Positions 33,877 through 42,972 of a DNA stretch of 64,000 bases are shown here, one piece after another (the stretch's first letter is position 1; each line of letters begins with the position of its first letter). This DNA comes from Kingella_B sp963529665. Lineage in GTDB: Bacteria; Pseudomonadota; Gammaproteobacteria; Burkholderiales; Neisseriaceae. Made by a program: the position numbers and the translations under genes. The notes beneath the pieces are model-generated. The model saw only the letters and a list, made by a program, of their open reading frames with translations. It searched no databases and was not told the DNA's origin. The DNA lies in the NCBI GenBank assembly GCA_963529665.1, contig CAUSAG010000010.1:7336-71335 (forward strand). The letters run 5' to 3'.

Positions 33877-34968
33877 TTATACGTTAAACAAGAAATGAAT
33901 CACATCGCCATCTTGCACCACATATTCCTTGCCTTCGGCGCGCATTTTGCCCGCTTCTTTGGCTTTGGCTTCGCCGCCCAGCGCGATAAAGTCGTCATAC
34001 GCAATCACTTGGGCGCGGATAAAGCCGCGTTCAAAATCGGTGTGGATAACGCCAGCGGCTTGCGGCGCGGTGTCGCCTTTGTGGATTGTCCACGCGCGCA
34101 CTTCTTTAACGCCAGCGGTGAAATAGGTTTGCAAGCCGAGCAAATCGTAGCCCGCGCGAATCAAGCGGTTTAAGCCCGGCTCTTCCAAGCCCATTTCGGC
34201 AAGAAATTCGGCTTTTTCATCGTCTGCCAACTCGGCGATTTCGCTTTCCATCGCCGCGCACACGGCAACCACAGGCGCGTTTTCTTTGGCGGCGAGCTCT
34301 TTTAAGCGATCAAGATGCGGATTGTTGTCAAAGCCATCTTCTGCCACGTTGCCCACATACATCGCAGGCTTGGCGGTTAATAAAAACAAGGGTTTGAGCA
34401 AGGCTAAATCTTCCGCGTCCAAGCCCAGCGAGCGCACGGGCTTGCCTTCGTTTAAATGCGGCAGCAGTTTTTCGCACAGGGCAACCAGTTTTTGCGCGTC
34501 TTTGTCGCCCGATTTGGCTTTTTTGCCCTCGCGCAGCATCGCTTTTTCCACGCTCGCCAAATCCGCCAGCGCCAGCTCGGTGCCGATGGTTTCAATGTCG
34601 GCAATCGGGTCTACCTTGCCCGCCACGTGCACGATGTTGTCGTCGTCAAAACAGCGCACTACATTCACAATCGCGTCGGTTTCGCGGATGTTGGCGAGAA
34701 ACTGGTTGCCCAAGCCTTCGCCCTTGCTCGCGCCCGCCACCAAGCCCGCGATGTCCACAAATTCCACAATCGCCGGCTGCATCCGCTGCGGATTAACGAT
34801 TTTCGCCAGCGCGTCCATGCGCGGGTCGGGTACTTCCACGATGCCGACGTTGGGCTCGATGGTGCAGAAAGGATAGTTGGCCGCTTCAATGCCCGATTGG
34901 GTTAAGGCGTTGAATAAGGTGGATTTGCCGACATTGGGCAGGCCAACGATGCCGCATTTTAAGCTCAT
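33877..34968 (-). CDS. ychF: Redox-regulated ATPase YchF
   Basis: YchF is an Obg-family P-loop protein that prefers ATP and associates with ribosomes and stress responses. The 363-residue protein has G1 GLPNVGKSTLFNALTQSG, the switch region ANYPFCTIEPNVGIVEVPD, G3 DIAGLVAGAS, and a C-terminal TGS domain ending VQDGDVIHFLFNV. AAGGAC gives the ribosome site. Confidence 0.97.
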   Translation of the reverse strand: MSLKCGIVGLPNVGKSTLFNALTQSGIEAANYPFCTIEPNVGIVEVPDPRMDALAKIVNPQRMQPAIVEFVDIAGLVAGASKGEGLGNQFLANIRETDAIVNVVRCFDDDNIVHVAGKVDPIADIETIGTELALADLASVEKAMLREGKKAKSGDKDAQKLVALCEKLLPHLNEGKPVRSLGLDAEDLALLKPLFLLTAKPAMYVGNVAEDGFDNNPHLDRLKELAAKENAPVVAVCAAMESEIAELADDEKAEFLAEMGLEEPGLNRLIRAGYDLLGLQTYFTAGVKEVRAWTIHKGDTAPQAAGVIHTDFERGFIRAQVIAYDDFIALGGEAKAKEAGKMRAEGKEYVVQDGDVIHFLFNV

Positions 34969-35439
34969 GAGTTTGTCCTTAAATAAATGATTTTTGGGGA
35001 GAATAAAAAGTGCGCGATTTTAGCATAAAAGGCAGCCTGAAAAGGCGGCGGCGCAATCAAGAGACGTTGCTTGGCAAAATGGGGGCGATGGGTTTTCAGG
35101 CTGCATTGGGGGATGCGGTTTGCGGTTATGGGTAAACAAAGGAACGAGCGCAAAAGGCAGCCTGAAAACAGGGATTGGGGTTTTCAGGCTGCATCCAGAT
35201 GATGTGGCTTGCGGTTATGAATCAGGGTGCGGGCGCAAAAGGCGCAACCCGTTTGCTGGACGACAAAAGGCAGCCTGAAAACGGGAATTGGGGTTTTCAG
35301 GCTGCATCAGGAAGGTGTCGCTTGCTGTTTATGAATCAACAAGGGTGCGGGCGCAAAAGGTGTAACCCATTTGCCAAACAATAAAAGGCAGCCTGAAAAC
35401 CAAACCCGTATTCGCATGAGCATGAATATGGGTTTGGGT
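34969..35439. other. Gene-free spacer upstream of ychF
   Basis: No coding sequence is supported. Most of it is the three-copy DUS-bounded tandem array at 35093-35400. The proximal part (34980-35030) is AT-rich and probably carries the ychF promoter. Confidence 0.6.
35093..35400. repeat. Three-copy DUS-bounded tandem array
   Basis: Units start at 35093, 35181 and 35294 and each runs from TTTTCAGGCTGCAT to AAAAGGCAGCCTGAAAAC. Inside lie shared words GCGGTTATG(A/G), GGGTGCGGGCGCAAAAGG and CAACCCGTTTGC (or TAACCCATTTGC). Units 2 and 3 are about 110 bases; unit 1 is shorter (88) and more diverged. Confidence 0.8.
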
Positions 35440-35865
35440 TTAGAAGGCATCGTCCAAGGGTTCAATTTGCCAATGTTTGAGTAGTTTGTTGAGCTGGCGG
35501 ACTTTGCGTTGGCGGATGGCGCGGGCGAGAACAACGGGGGCGTTTAGGGCGAAACGGCGGCGGGCGAAGCCGAGATCTATCACTTCGTAAACAATCATTT
35601 CGTTGTGTTCAAAGTGGATTTCGCCGCTGTTGGCAAGGATGCCGCGTTTGGTGCTTTGGTAGCTGCCGTCGGGTTGTTGTTGATAGTGGCTGGCGTCGCA
35701 CCAGATGTGAAAGAGGGGGTCGTTTTGGGCGTTGGTGGGAACGGGAATGCGCAGTTCGGGATAGCGGCGTTGGGCATCTTTGGCGTTGAGCCATAGGCAA
35801 AATAGGAAAAAGCCGCCGCCAAATATGCCGCCGATGATGGCGCCGAGAAAGAGCAGTGGAGTCAT
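35440..35865 (-). CDS. Single-span membrane protein of unknown function
   Basis: The 141-residue product starts MTPLLFLGAIIGGIFGGGFF, one membrane helix, followed by a soluble part (RYPELRIPVPTNAQND; IHFEHNEMIVYEVIDLGF; a basic tail RAIRQRKVRQLNKLL). ATG 35865 overlaps the rnc stop by four bases (ATGA), so it is coupled to rnc; an earlier start at 35904 is possible. I do not recognise the family. Confidence 0.7.
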   Translation of the reverse strand: MTPLLFLGAIIGGIFGGGFFLFCLWLNAKDAQRRYPELRIPVPTNAQNDPLFHIWCDASHYQQQPDGSYQSTKRGILANSGEIHFEHNEMIVYEVIDLGFARRRFALNAPVVLARAIRQRKVRQLNKLLKHWQIEPLDDAF

Positions 35866-36584
35866 TTTTTGTTTTTGCGAAATTGGGGTTGTTGGTTGAG
35901 CCATTCTATGGCTTGTTGGGCGCAGGTTTGCTCGGCGGCGCGGCGGCTGTGGGCTTGGGCGTAGGTGATTTTGCCGAGCTGTCCTAAATCGCAGGAAACG
36001 TCAAATTGGGCGGCGTTGCCTTCGCCTGTTTGTTTTTCAATGCGGTATTTGGGCAGGGGCAGGCGCTGGGCTTGGAGCATTTCTTGCAGTTGGGTTTTGG
36101 GGTCTTTGGCTTGGGTGCTGGTATTGAGTTGTTTGATGCGTTGGGCGAATAGGCGTTGCACGGTGGCTTCGGCGGTGGCGAAATCGGCATCAAAGCTGAT
36201 GGCGGCGAGCAGGGCTTCTACGGCATCGGCAAGGATGGATGCGCGGTCGTTGCCGCCGCTTTTGAGCTCGCCTGTGCCCAGATATAGAGCGTTGCCAACA
36301 TGAAGCTCGCGGGCGATTTCGGCTAGGGTGGCTTCTTTTACTAGCTGGGCGCGCAATGGGGAGAGATGTCCTTCGGGCAGGCTGGGGAAGGCGTGGTAGA
36401 GCATTTTGGCGATGGCGTAATCTAGGATGCTGTCGCCGATGAATTCTAGCCGCTCGTTGTTTTGGGCGTGGTAGCTGCGGTGGGTTAGGGCTTGTTGCAA
36501 CAGGGCGGGGTTTTTGAAGGTGTAGCCGAGTTGGTTTTGCAGGTGGGTGAGATGTTGTTGGCGGGGGCTGTTGGGTGTTGTCAT
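35862..36584 (-). CDS. rnc: Ribonuclease III
   Basis: RNase III cuts double-stranded RNA in rRNA and mRNA processing. The 240-residue protein has the catalytic signature ERLEFIGDSILDYAIA (about residues 40-55), a second acidic site ADAVEALLAAI, and a C-terminal double-stranded RNA-binding domain with DPKTQLQEMLQ and AEQTCAQQAIEWL. The next gene overlaps its stop by four bases. Confidence 0.97.
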   Translation of the reverse strand: MTTPNSPRQQHLTHLQNQLGYTFKNPALLQQALTHRSYHAQNNERLEFIGDSILDYAIAKMLYHAFPSLPEGHLSPLRAQLVKEATLAEIARELHVGNALYLGTGELKSGGNDRASILADAVEALLAAISFDADFATAEATVQRLFAQRIKQLNTSTQAKDPKTQLQEMLQAQRLPLPKYRIEKQTGEGNAAQFDVSCDLGQLGKITYAQAHSRRAAEQTCAQQAIEWLNQQPQFRKNKK

Positions 36585-36670
36585 GATGGTGTTGGGATGG
36601 GAAGGGTTTTGTTTACGGCAGCCTGAAGATGGGGTTTGGTTTTGTTGGGGATTGCGTTTTCAGGCTGCCT

Positions 36671-36715
36671 TTGGTTGGCTTTGCGCAAGCTCGTAAACCT
36701 ATTTTCAGGCTGCCT
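36671..36715 (-). repeat. DUS-linked composite repeat, reverse copy
   Basis: Read on the minus strand, a DUS is followed by GGTTTACGAGCTTGCGCAAA and GCC, close to the copy at 60109-60154 (AGTTTACGAGCTTCTGCGAA then GCC). The two define a subfamily with GTTTACGAGCTT. Confidence 0.7.
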
Positions 36716-36733
36716 TTGGGCGATTGGCGTGGC

Positions 36734-37384
36734 TTAGAATTCTTTGAACTCCCACACGCTGCCGTCGGCATGGAAGCTTAGATAATAGCGTGCGCCGTTG
36801 GTGTCTATTTGCGCGGTGTGCCACATGAGTTTTTGTTGCTTGGGCAGCCAAATTAGGGCAACGTGGTAGGCTTGGGTTTCTACGGCGTTCACGCTTTGCG
36901 CTTTTTGTTGCCACGCTTGGGCGATGTCGGCGGCTTGGGCGAAGTCTATTTGGGCAAGGGGAACAAGATGGTGAGCGAAATTTTTGCCGCTGGGCTTGGG
37001 CGCTTCGCTGATGGGCGTGGGCGACCATTTGCCGTTCTCGTAAGTGTAGTACAACACGTTTTCAGGCTGCTTGGGGTCTTGCAGGTCTATTTCAATGCGT
37101 GGGCGCGTGCCGTCAAAAAAGTTGATTTGTTCGTAGATTTGGATGGGCGCGCCTTGCAATTCGGGAAGCTGGCTGAGCGCTTGTTGGGCACGGCGCAATG
37201 CTTGTTTGTCGCGCAGTATCCATTGTGGCTTTTCAGGCTGCGTTTGTGTTTGTTCCAGCACAACGGGCGTGGAGGCGGAGGCAGCCTGAAACAGGGTGGG
37301 GCGGCTGCTTGGGGCGTGGACAACGGGGGTGTCCAACAGCGGCAGCACAAACGGGATGATGAGGGCGAGCAGCCAAGCTAGCAT
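36734..37384 (-). CDS. Envelope protein of unknown function next to recR
   Basis: The 216-residue product has an N-terminal hydrophobic segment (LAWLLALIIPFVLPLL) acting as signal or anchor, then a soluble part with LRDKQALRRAQQALSQLPEL, IYEQINFFDGTRPRIEIDLQ and VLYYTYENGKWSPTP. The C-terminus (YYLSFHADGSVWEF) looks like a beta-rich end. I do not recognise the family. It overlaps the end of recR by 7 bases and so is coupled to it. QAASAS and KQPENV are DUS-encoded. Confidence 0.75.
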   Translation of the reverse strand: MLAWLLALIIPFVLPLLDTPVVHAPSSRPTLFQAASASTPVVLEQTQTQPEKPQWILRDKQALRRAQQALSQLPELQGAPIQIYEQINFFDGTRPRIEIDLQDPKQPENVLYYTYENGKWSPTPISEAPKPSGKNFAHHLVPLAQIDFAQAADIAQAWQQKAQSVNAVETQAYHVALIWLPKQQKLMWHTAQIDTNGARYYLSFHADGSVWEFKEF

Positions 37385-38001
37385 GGCGCGTCCTTTTTTT
37401 CTTGCAATAGCTGCCGCTCGTAAACCGCTTGGGCGAGCGTGCCTGCGTCCACATATTCCAGCTCGCTGCCTAGCGGCATACCGCGTGCCAAGCGGCTGAT
37501 TTTATAGGGTTGTTCTTTGAGCAACTCGGTGAGCACATAAGCGGTGGCATCGCCTTCGGCGGTGAATGAGGTGGCGATGATGATTTCTTGCACGGGGCTG
37601 TTTGCCAAGCGTTCTATCAGTTTTTCCAGCGCAACATGGCTTAAATCCATGTTTTGCGTGGGGTTCACGCTGCCCATCAGCACGAAATACAAGCCGTCGT
37701 GGCAATGGGCGGCTTCCATGGCGGCAACATCGGCGGGCATGTGCACAATCATCAGCCGCGTGGCATCGCGTTTTTCGTCGGCGCAAATGCTGCATTCACT
37801 GCCTTCGCAAAAGGTGTTGCATTGGCGGCAGTTGGTTACTTGGCGCAAGGCGGTTTCCAGCGCGCCAAGCAGTTCGGCTGCGCCATCGCGGTTTTGTTGC
37901 AGCAGGGTGTGCGCCATGCGTTGCGCGGTTTTCGCGCCCACATTTGGGAATATGCGCAGGGCTTGGATAAGGGCGGTGTATGCGTCTTGTGGTTTGGACA
38001 T
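37378..38001 (-). CDS. recR: Recombination protein RecR
   Basis: RecR loads RecA at single-stranded gaps with RecFO. The 207-residue protein has the helix-hairpin-helix (IFPNVGAKTAQRMAHTLL), a zinc finger with CRQCNTFCEGSECSIC (four cysteines, about residues 58-73), a Toprim domain (EIIIATSFTAEGDATAYVL) and the C-terminal LARGMPLGSELEYVD. A DUS lies just upstream. Confidence 0.96.
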   Translation of the reverse strand: MSKPQDAYTALIQALRIFPNVGAKTAQRMAHTLLQQNRDGAAELLGALETALRQVTNCRQCNTFCEGSECSICADEKRDATRLMIVHMPADVAAMEAAHCHDGLYFVLMGSVNPTQNMDLSHVALEKLIERLANSPVQEIIIATSFTAEGDATAYVLTELLKEQPYKISRLARGMPLGSELEYVDAGTLAQAVYERQLLQEKKDAPC

Positions 38002-38072
38002 GGTTTTCAGGCTGCCTGAAAGAGGATTTGCGATGCGTTTTCTGTATCAAGGGATTGCCAAATGCTTCGGGT

Positions 38073-38288
38073 TTAGGGGTTGAAGCGTTCAGTTAAAACG
38101 GCAAGCAAATCGTCAAAATGTGTTTCGTCTTGGTCGATTTCTATAGTTTCGCCGTATTCGTATTCAAAAACCAAATAGCGCGAGGTGGTTTCTACGCAAT
38201 CCAAACATTCGGCGTAAATGGCATGGATTTCGTGCCAATCCATGCGGATGCCGTTCTCCAGCACAAAACCTTGCGGTGTGATGTTCAT
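38073..38288 (-). CDS. Small conserved hypothetical protein
   Basis: The 71-residue acidic protein starts MNITPQGFVLENGIRMDWHE and continues with VFEYEYGETIEIDQDETHFD. No signal or membrane segment is seen. ATG 38288 has AGGAGCG before it; the longer frame from 38345 reads through a DUS. It lies between dcd and recR on the same strand. I cannot name a family. Confidence 0.7.
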   Translation of the reverse strand: MNITPQGFVLENGIRMDWHEIHAIYAECLDCVETTSRYLVFEYEYGETIEIDQDETHFDDLLAVLTERFNP

Positions 38289-38348
38289 AAAACGCTCCTG
38301 CGGATTTTCAGGCTGCATGGTGCGCAGAGACAGCCTGAAAACCATCGT

Positions 38349-38915
38349 TTACGCCTTGGGCAGCGTAACCCCCGTTTGCCCCATATATTTGCCATTGCGG
38401 TCTTTATAAGACGTTTCGCACATTTCATCGCTTTCAAAAAACAGCACCTGCGCCACGCCTTCGCCTGCGTAGATTTTGGCGGGCAGCGGTGTAGTGTTGG
38501 AAAATTCCAGCGTAACGTAGCCTTCCCATTCGGGCTCAAACGGGGTTACGTTCACAATAATCCCGCAGCGGGCGTAGGTGGATTTGCCCAAGCACACGGT
38601 AAGCACATTGCGCGGAATGCGGAAATATTCCACCGTGCGTGCCAAGGCAAACGAGTTGGGCGGGATAATGCAGCAGTCGTCTTCCACAGTTACGAAATTC
38701 TTGGGGTCAAAATTTTTCGGGTCAACGATGGTGCTGTTGATGTTGGTGAAAATTTTAAATTCGTTGGCGCAACGGATGTCGTAACCGTAGCTGGACGTGC
38801 CGTAGGAGATGATTTTTTTGCCGTCGGCTTCTTTGATTTGGCGCGGCTCAAAGGGGTCTATCATGCCGTGTTGCTCCGCCATGCGGCGTATCCATTTATC
38901 TGATTTGATGGACAT
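38349..38915 (-). CDS. dcd: dCTP deaminase
   Basis: Dcd converts dCTP to dUTP, the main source of dTMP precursor in Gram-negatives. The 188-residue protein has SYGTSSYGYDIRCANEFKIF, FALARTVEYFRIPRNVL, the catalytic segment GKSTYARCGIIVNVTPFEPEW with the key Arg and Glu region, and PAKIYAGEGVAQVLF. The length is right for the family. Confidence 0.97.
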   Translation of the reverse strand: MSIKSDKWIRRMAEQHGMIDPFEPRQIKEADGKKIISYGTSSYGYDIRCANEFKIFTNINSTIVDPKNFDPKNFVTVEDDCCIIPPNSFALARTVEYFRIPRNVLTVCLGKSTYARCGIIVNVTPFEPEWEGYVTLEFSNTTPLPAKIYAGEGVAQVLFFESDEMCETSYKDRNGKYMGQTGVTLPKA

Positions 38916-39002
38916 TTTTTGCTCCTAGTTGATTGTTTGAACATGGGCGATTGTAGTATTTTCAGGCTGCCTTTGGAACAGCAGGGGCAGCCTGAAACCC
39001 TG

Positions 39003-39908
39003 TTAGGCTTGTTTTTGCCAGCCGCCCAAATAGCCCGCCAGCTCGCTAATCATCGTGCCGATGCTTTCCGCCATCAAAATTTGGCTGGCAAAGGCAAGGC
39101 TGGCGGCATCATCGCCGTGTTGTTCGGCTTCTTCTTGCAACACGTCTAAATATTGGATGCGTTTGAGCGCGAAGTTGGCATCCAGCACAAAGGCGATTTG
39201 CTCGCGCCACACCAAGCCCAGCTGGGTTACGGTTTTGCCGTCTTTCAAATGCTGCACCACTTCGGGCGCGGTTAAATCTTGCTTGGAGATTTTAATCACG
39301 GGGACGACATCGCCGCTGCCTTTGATTTCGCAGTTGTCGTCCAGCTCAAAACCGCCTTGGCACGCGCCATTGAGCAGCCATTCGGTCATCAGGCTGCCGG
39401 GCGATTGTTGGGTTTGCGGCAGGCGCGCTTCCAAGCCGCCGAGTGCTTCGCGCAGTTTGCTGAGCAGATTTTCGGCTTTGTTGGCATTGGCGTTGTTAAT
39501 CAGCAAATAGCCGTGTTTGGTGTCGCAAATGGCTTGGGTGCGACTGCTGCGGGTGAACGCGCGCGGCAGCAAGTCGTCGGTGATTTGTTCTTTAAGCTCT
39601 TGCTTTTCTTTGCGCCCGATATTGCGCGCTTCGCTGGCTTGGATTTCGGCAACTTTGTCGTCCAAAATTTCACGAATTACGCTGGCAGGCAGCACTTTTT
39701 CGGCTTTTTTCAGCGCGACAGACCAAGTGAAATCGGCAGGGAAAACCAATTCTGGGCTGAAACTTTGCGGCGCGGTAAAGCCTTCGCTAAACCAATCCAG
39801 CCCTGTAATCGGGGCGAATTCGGCTTCGCTGAGTTTGGCGGTGAGCGTGTCTAAATCGGGCAGGGTTTCAAGATTGATGGGGTAGAAATTGAGTTGTTTG
39901 AACCACAT
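39003..39908 (-). CDS. rdgC: Recombination-associated protein RdgC
   Basis: RdgC forms DNA-encircling dimers that limit RecA; in Neisseria it is linked to pilin variation. The 301-residue protein starts MWFKQLNFYPI, a typical RdgC N-terminus, and has LDWFSEGFTAPQSF, TDDLLPRAFTRSSRTQAI and ANKAENLLSKLREALGGLEA. The frame extends upstream to 40229 without family similarity, so ATG 39908 is chosen. Confidence 0.94.
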   Translation of the reverse strand: MWFKQLNFYPINLETLPDLDTLTAKLSEAEFAPITGLDWFSEGFTAPQSFSPELVFPADFTWSVALKKAEKVLPASVIREILDDKVAEIQASEARNIGRKEKQELKEQITDDLLPRAFTRSSRTQAICDTKHGYLLINNANANKAENLLSKLREALGGLEARLPQTQQSPGSLMTEWLLNGACQGGFELDDNCEIKGSGDVVPVIKISKQDLTAPEVVQHLKDGKTVTQLGLVWREQIAFVLDANFALKRIQYLDVLQEEAEQHGDDAASLAFASQILMAESIGTMISELAGYLGGWQKQA

Positions 39909-40047
39909 GGTTTGTGTTTTCTCGTATGGCTTGAAAGGGCGGCGATTATAGCATTTGGGCAGCCTGAAAAGCGAAAACGGCAGGTTCCAGGCTGCTTTTG
40001 AGTGGCAACAAACGCGCCAAGGCGGTTTCAGGCTGCCTATATGATGT

Positions 40048-40851
40048 CTATATGATGAAGGTATAGTCGTCGGTATTAAACGATTGTTCCATTTCTTCGG
40101 CGGGCACATTGTGCGATGCGCCCACGGTTTTGGCGGGCACGCCGACCACGGTGGTTTGCGCGTCCACATCGCGGATGACCACGCTGCCCGCGCCGATTTT
40201 GGCGCAGTTGCCGATGCGAATGTTGCCAAGGATGGAGGCGTTTGCGCCTATCATCACGCCGTCGCCCACTTTGGGATGGCGGTCGCCGCTTTGTTTGCCC
40301 GAGCCGCCGAGCGTTACGCCGTGCAGCAGGGAAATGTCGTTGCCCAGCACGGCGGTTTCGCCGATAACGATGCCTGTGCCGTGGTCAAACATGATGCCGT
40401 GCCCGAACACGGCGGCGGGGTGAATATCCACGCCAAACACTTCGCTGGCGCGGTTTTGCAGAAAATAGGCAAGGATTTGGCGATTGTTGTTCCACAGCCA
40501 ATGGTTGATGCGGTGCGATTGGATGGCGTGGTAGCCTTTGAAATAGAGCAGGGGCAGGCAATATTGGTCGCAGGCGGGGTCGCGGTCGTAGCACGCGGCA
40601 ACGTCGGCAACGGCGGCTTCCACAATGCTGGGGCTGCTTTCTAGCACGCGCATAAAGGTTTCGTAGAGCGCGCGCGCGTCCATGGTGCTGCTGGATAGTT
40701 TGCTGGATAGATGAAAGGCGAGCACGCGGGCGAAACTGTCGTGGCGCAATACGGTGAGGTGCAAAAAGCTGGCGAGCATCGGCTCGGATTGGGTGGCTTG
40801 GGCGACTTCTTGGCAGATGGTTTGCCAGAGGGTGTGTTGGTTGATGGGCAT
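40048..40851 (-). CDS. cysE: Serine O-acetyltransferase
   Basis: CysE makes O-acetylserine for cysteine synthesis. The 267-residue protein has an N-terminal helical domain (DPACDQYCLPLLYFKG; IQSHRINHWLWNNNR) and a left-handed beta-helix of hexapeptide repeats with the active-site stretch FGHGIMFDHGTGIVIGETAV and LLHGVTLGGSGKQSGDRHP. The C-terminal tail ends DDYTFII, as expected of a partner that docks on cysteine synthase. Confidence 0.96.
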   Translation of the reverse strand: MPINQHTLWQTICQEVAQATQSEPMLASFLHLTVLRHDSFARVLAFHLSSKLSSSTMDARALYETFMRVLESSPSIVEAAVADVAACYDRDPACDQYCLPLLYFKGYHAIQSHRINHWLWNNNRQILAYFLQNRASEVFGVDIHPAAVFGHGIMFDHGTGIVIGETAVLGNDISLLHGVTLGGSGKQSGDRHPKVGDGVMIGANASILGNIRIGNCAKIGAGSVVIRDVDAQTTVVGVPAKTVGASHNVPAEEMEQSFNTDDYTFII

Positions 40852-40910
40852 GGCAGTTAAGAGGCGTAAAAAAGGGGGGATGATAGGGGGTTTTGCGGGA
40901 ATGATAAAGG

Positions 40911-40950
40911 GGTTTTAGCTACGCTGAACTTCGTTTCAGGCTGCCTTTGG
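40911..40950 (-). repeat. DUS-linked composite repeat, reverse copy
   Basis: On the minus strand a DUS is followed by CGAAGTTCAGCGTAGCTAAA. The copies at 26703-26740 and 18216-18252 are nearly the same, defining a second subfamily (AGTTCAGCGTAGC). Confidence 0.75.
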
Positions 40951-40960
40951 GAAAACAAAT

Positions 40961-41003
40961 AAGGCAGCCTGAAAACGGTATTCCCCATTTTCAGGCTGCC
41001 TTT
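40961..41003 (-). terminator. DUS-pair terminator after lpdA
   Basis: Two inverted DUS form a 15-base stem with a 12-base loop, about 26 bases beyond the lpdA stop. Confidence 0.65.
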
Positions 41004-41028
41004 AAGCAATCAAACCATCAACAATCGC

Positions 41029-42807
41029 TTATTTTTTCTTTTTTTGTGGTGGCAAGTCGGTGCAAGTGCCGTTGGCTACTTCCGCTGCCATGCCGATGGA
41101 TTCGCCCAAGGTTGGGTGTGGGTGGATGGTGCTGCCAATATCCACAGCATCGCAACCCATTTCAATCGCCAAGCAGATTTCGCCAATCATATCGCCTGCG
41201 TGCGTGCCTACAATGCCGCCGCCGATAATCAAGCCTGTTTCCGCGTCAAAAATCAGTTTGGTGAAGCCTTCATCGCGACCATTGGCAATGGCGCGACCTG
41301 ATGCTGCCCAAGGGAACACAGATTTGGTGATTTTTATGCCATCGCGTTTGGCGATTTCTTCGGTAACGCCCACCCAAGCCACTTCGGGGTCGGTGTACGC
41401 TACACCCGGAATCACGCGCGCGTCAAAGTAGGCTTTGTGTCCCGCGCAGTTTTCGGCGGCAACGTGTGCTTCGTGTACCGCTTTGTGCGCCAGCATGGGT
41501 TGCCCTACCACGTCGCCAATGGCGTAGATGTGTGGCACATTGGTGCGTTGTTGTTTGTCCACTTCAATGAAGCCGCGCTCGGTTACTGCCACGCCTGCTT
41601 TTTCAGCAGAGCAGAGTTTGCCGTTTGGCGCGCGACCTGCGGCAACCAACACCAAGTCGTAGCGTTGTGGCTCTTTGGGCGCTTTTTCGCCTTCAAAGGT
41701 AACGTAGATGCCATCTTCTTTGGCTTCTACGGCAACAGTTTTGGTGCTGGTCATAATGTTGTCAAAGCGATGGGCGTTCATTTTTTCCCATACTTTTTCC
41801 AAGTCGCGATCCGCGCCTTGCATCAAGCCGTCCATCATTTCTACCACGTCTAAACGTGCGCCCAAGGTGCTGTAAACGGTGCCCATTTCCAAGCCGATGA
41901 TGCCGCCGCCGATAATCAGCATGCGCTCTGGCACTTGGCGCAATTCCAACGCGCCAGTTGAATCCACAATGCGTGGATCTTCGGGGATAAACGGCAGTTT
42001 CACCACACGGCTGCCCACGGCGATGATGGCATTTTTGAAGGCAACGGTTTTTTTCTCGCCTGTTTGCGTGGCTTGTTCGTATTGAGCTGATTCAGTTAAA
42101 GCCACTTCAATATGGTTCGCGCCAACAAATTGGCCATTACCGCGAATGATGTCCACTTTGCGAGCTTTTGCCATGCCAGCCAAGCCGCCAGTAAGTTTGG
42201 CAATAACTTTTTCTTTGTAACCACGCAAGCCGTTAATGTCAATTTCAGGCTCGTTGAATTTGATGCCGTTGGCAGCAAGGTGTTTCACTTCGTCGATTAC
42301 GGCTGCGTTGTGCAACAGGGCTTTGGATGGAATGCAGCCCACGTTCAAGCATACGCCACCCAAGGTGCTGTATTGTTCAATCAGGGCAACTTTTAAGCCT
42401 TCATCGGCTGCGGCAAAGGCAGCAGAGTAGCCACCTGGCCCGCCGCCCAACACAACCACGTCGTATTCGGCATCAGCAGAGCCTGCAAATTGCGCAGCTT
42501 GCGGAGCAGGGGTTGCAGCTTTGGGTGCTTCGGCAGCGGGGGCAGCAGCTTTGGGCGCTTCGGCTGCGCCAGCAGCTTCAACCACAGCAATCACGCCGCC
42601 TTCGGAAATTTTGTCGCCCACTTTAACTTTAACTTCTTTCACTACGCCTGCGGTTTCGGCGGGCACATCCATGGTGGCTTTGTCTGTTTCCAATGTAATC
42701 AAAGTTTGTTCCAGGGCAACGGTGTCGCCTGCTTTGATTTCCACGGCGATGATGTCTACATTTTCGTGTCCGCCAATATCGGGCACTTTCAGCTCAACTA
42801 AACTCAT
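41029..42807 (-). CDS. lpdA: Dihydrolipoyl dehydrogenase with N-terminal lipoyl domain
   Basis: This is the E3 component of pyruvate dehydrogenase. The 592-residue protein has an N-terminal lipoyl domain with target Lys43 (LETDKATMDVPA), an Ala/Pro/Lys linker (about 78-108), FAD motif VVVLGGGPGGYSAAFAAA, redox disulphide Cys153/Cys158 (GGVCLNVGCIPSK) and a dimerisation domain with HAHPT-like HPHPTLGES. Fusion of lipoyl domain and E3 is usual in Neisseria. The aceE/aceF genes are not in the window. Confidence 0.97.
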   Translation of the reverse strand: MSLVELKVPDIGGHENVDIIAVEIKAGDTVALEQTLITLETDKATMDVPAETAGVVKEVKVKVGDKISEGGVIAVVEAAGAAEAPKAAAPAAEAPKAATPAPQAAQFAGSADAEYDVVVLGGGPGGYSAAFAAADEGLKVALIEQYSTLGGVCLNVGCIPSKALLHNAAVIDEVKHLAANGIKFNEPEIDINGLRGYKEKVIAKLTGGLAGMAKARKVDIIRGNGQFVGANHIEVALTESAQYEQATQTGEKKTVAFKNAIIAVGSRVVKLPFIPEDPRIVDSTGALELRQVPERMLIIGGGIIGLEMGTVYSTLGARLDVVEMMDGLMQGADRDLEKVWEKMNAHRFDNIMTSTKTVAVEAKEDGIYVTFEGEKAPKEPQRYDLVLVAAGRAPNGKLCSAEKAGVAVTERGFIEVDKQQRTNVPHIYAIGDVVGQPMLAHKAVHEAHVAAENCAGHKAYFDARVIPGVAYTDPEVAWVGVTEEIAKRDGIKITKSVFPWAASGRAIANGRDEGFTKLIFDAETGLIIGGGIVGTHAGDMIGEICLAIEMGCDAVDIGSTIHPHPTLGESIGMAAEVANGTCTDLPPQKKKK

Positions 42808-42972
42808 ACTAAACCTTCCTTATCATGGTTTATCGTGTTTACAAAATGATTCAGGCGGCAGCCTGAAAGAAAATGACGGGGCGCATTATACGCTATTTAT
42901 GGGCGATGGGTGGGGGCGGATTGGTTGATGCGTGTCAATTTTAGGCAGCCGTGCCGCTGGCGGGCAGGGCGT

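Noticed and set aside
35093..35400. Regular repeats considered as a CRISPR array
   Set aside because: Units are about 90-110 bases, differ in length, share their inner sequence, and no cas genes are nearby.
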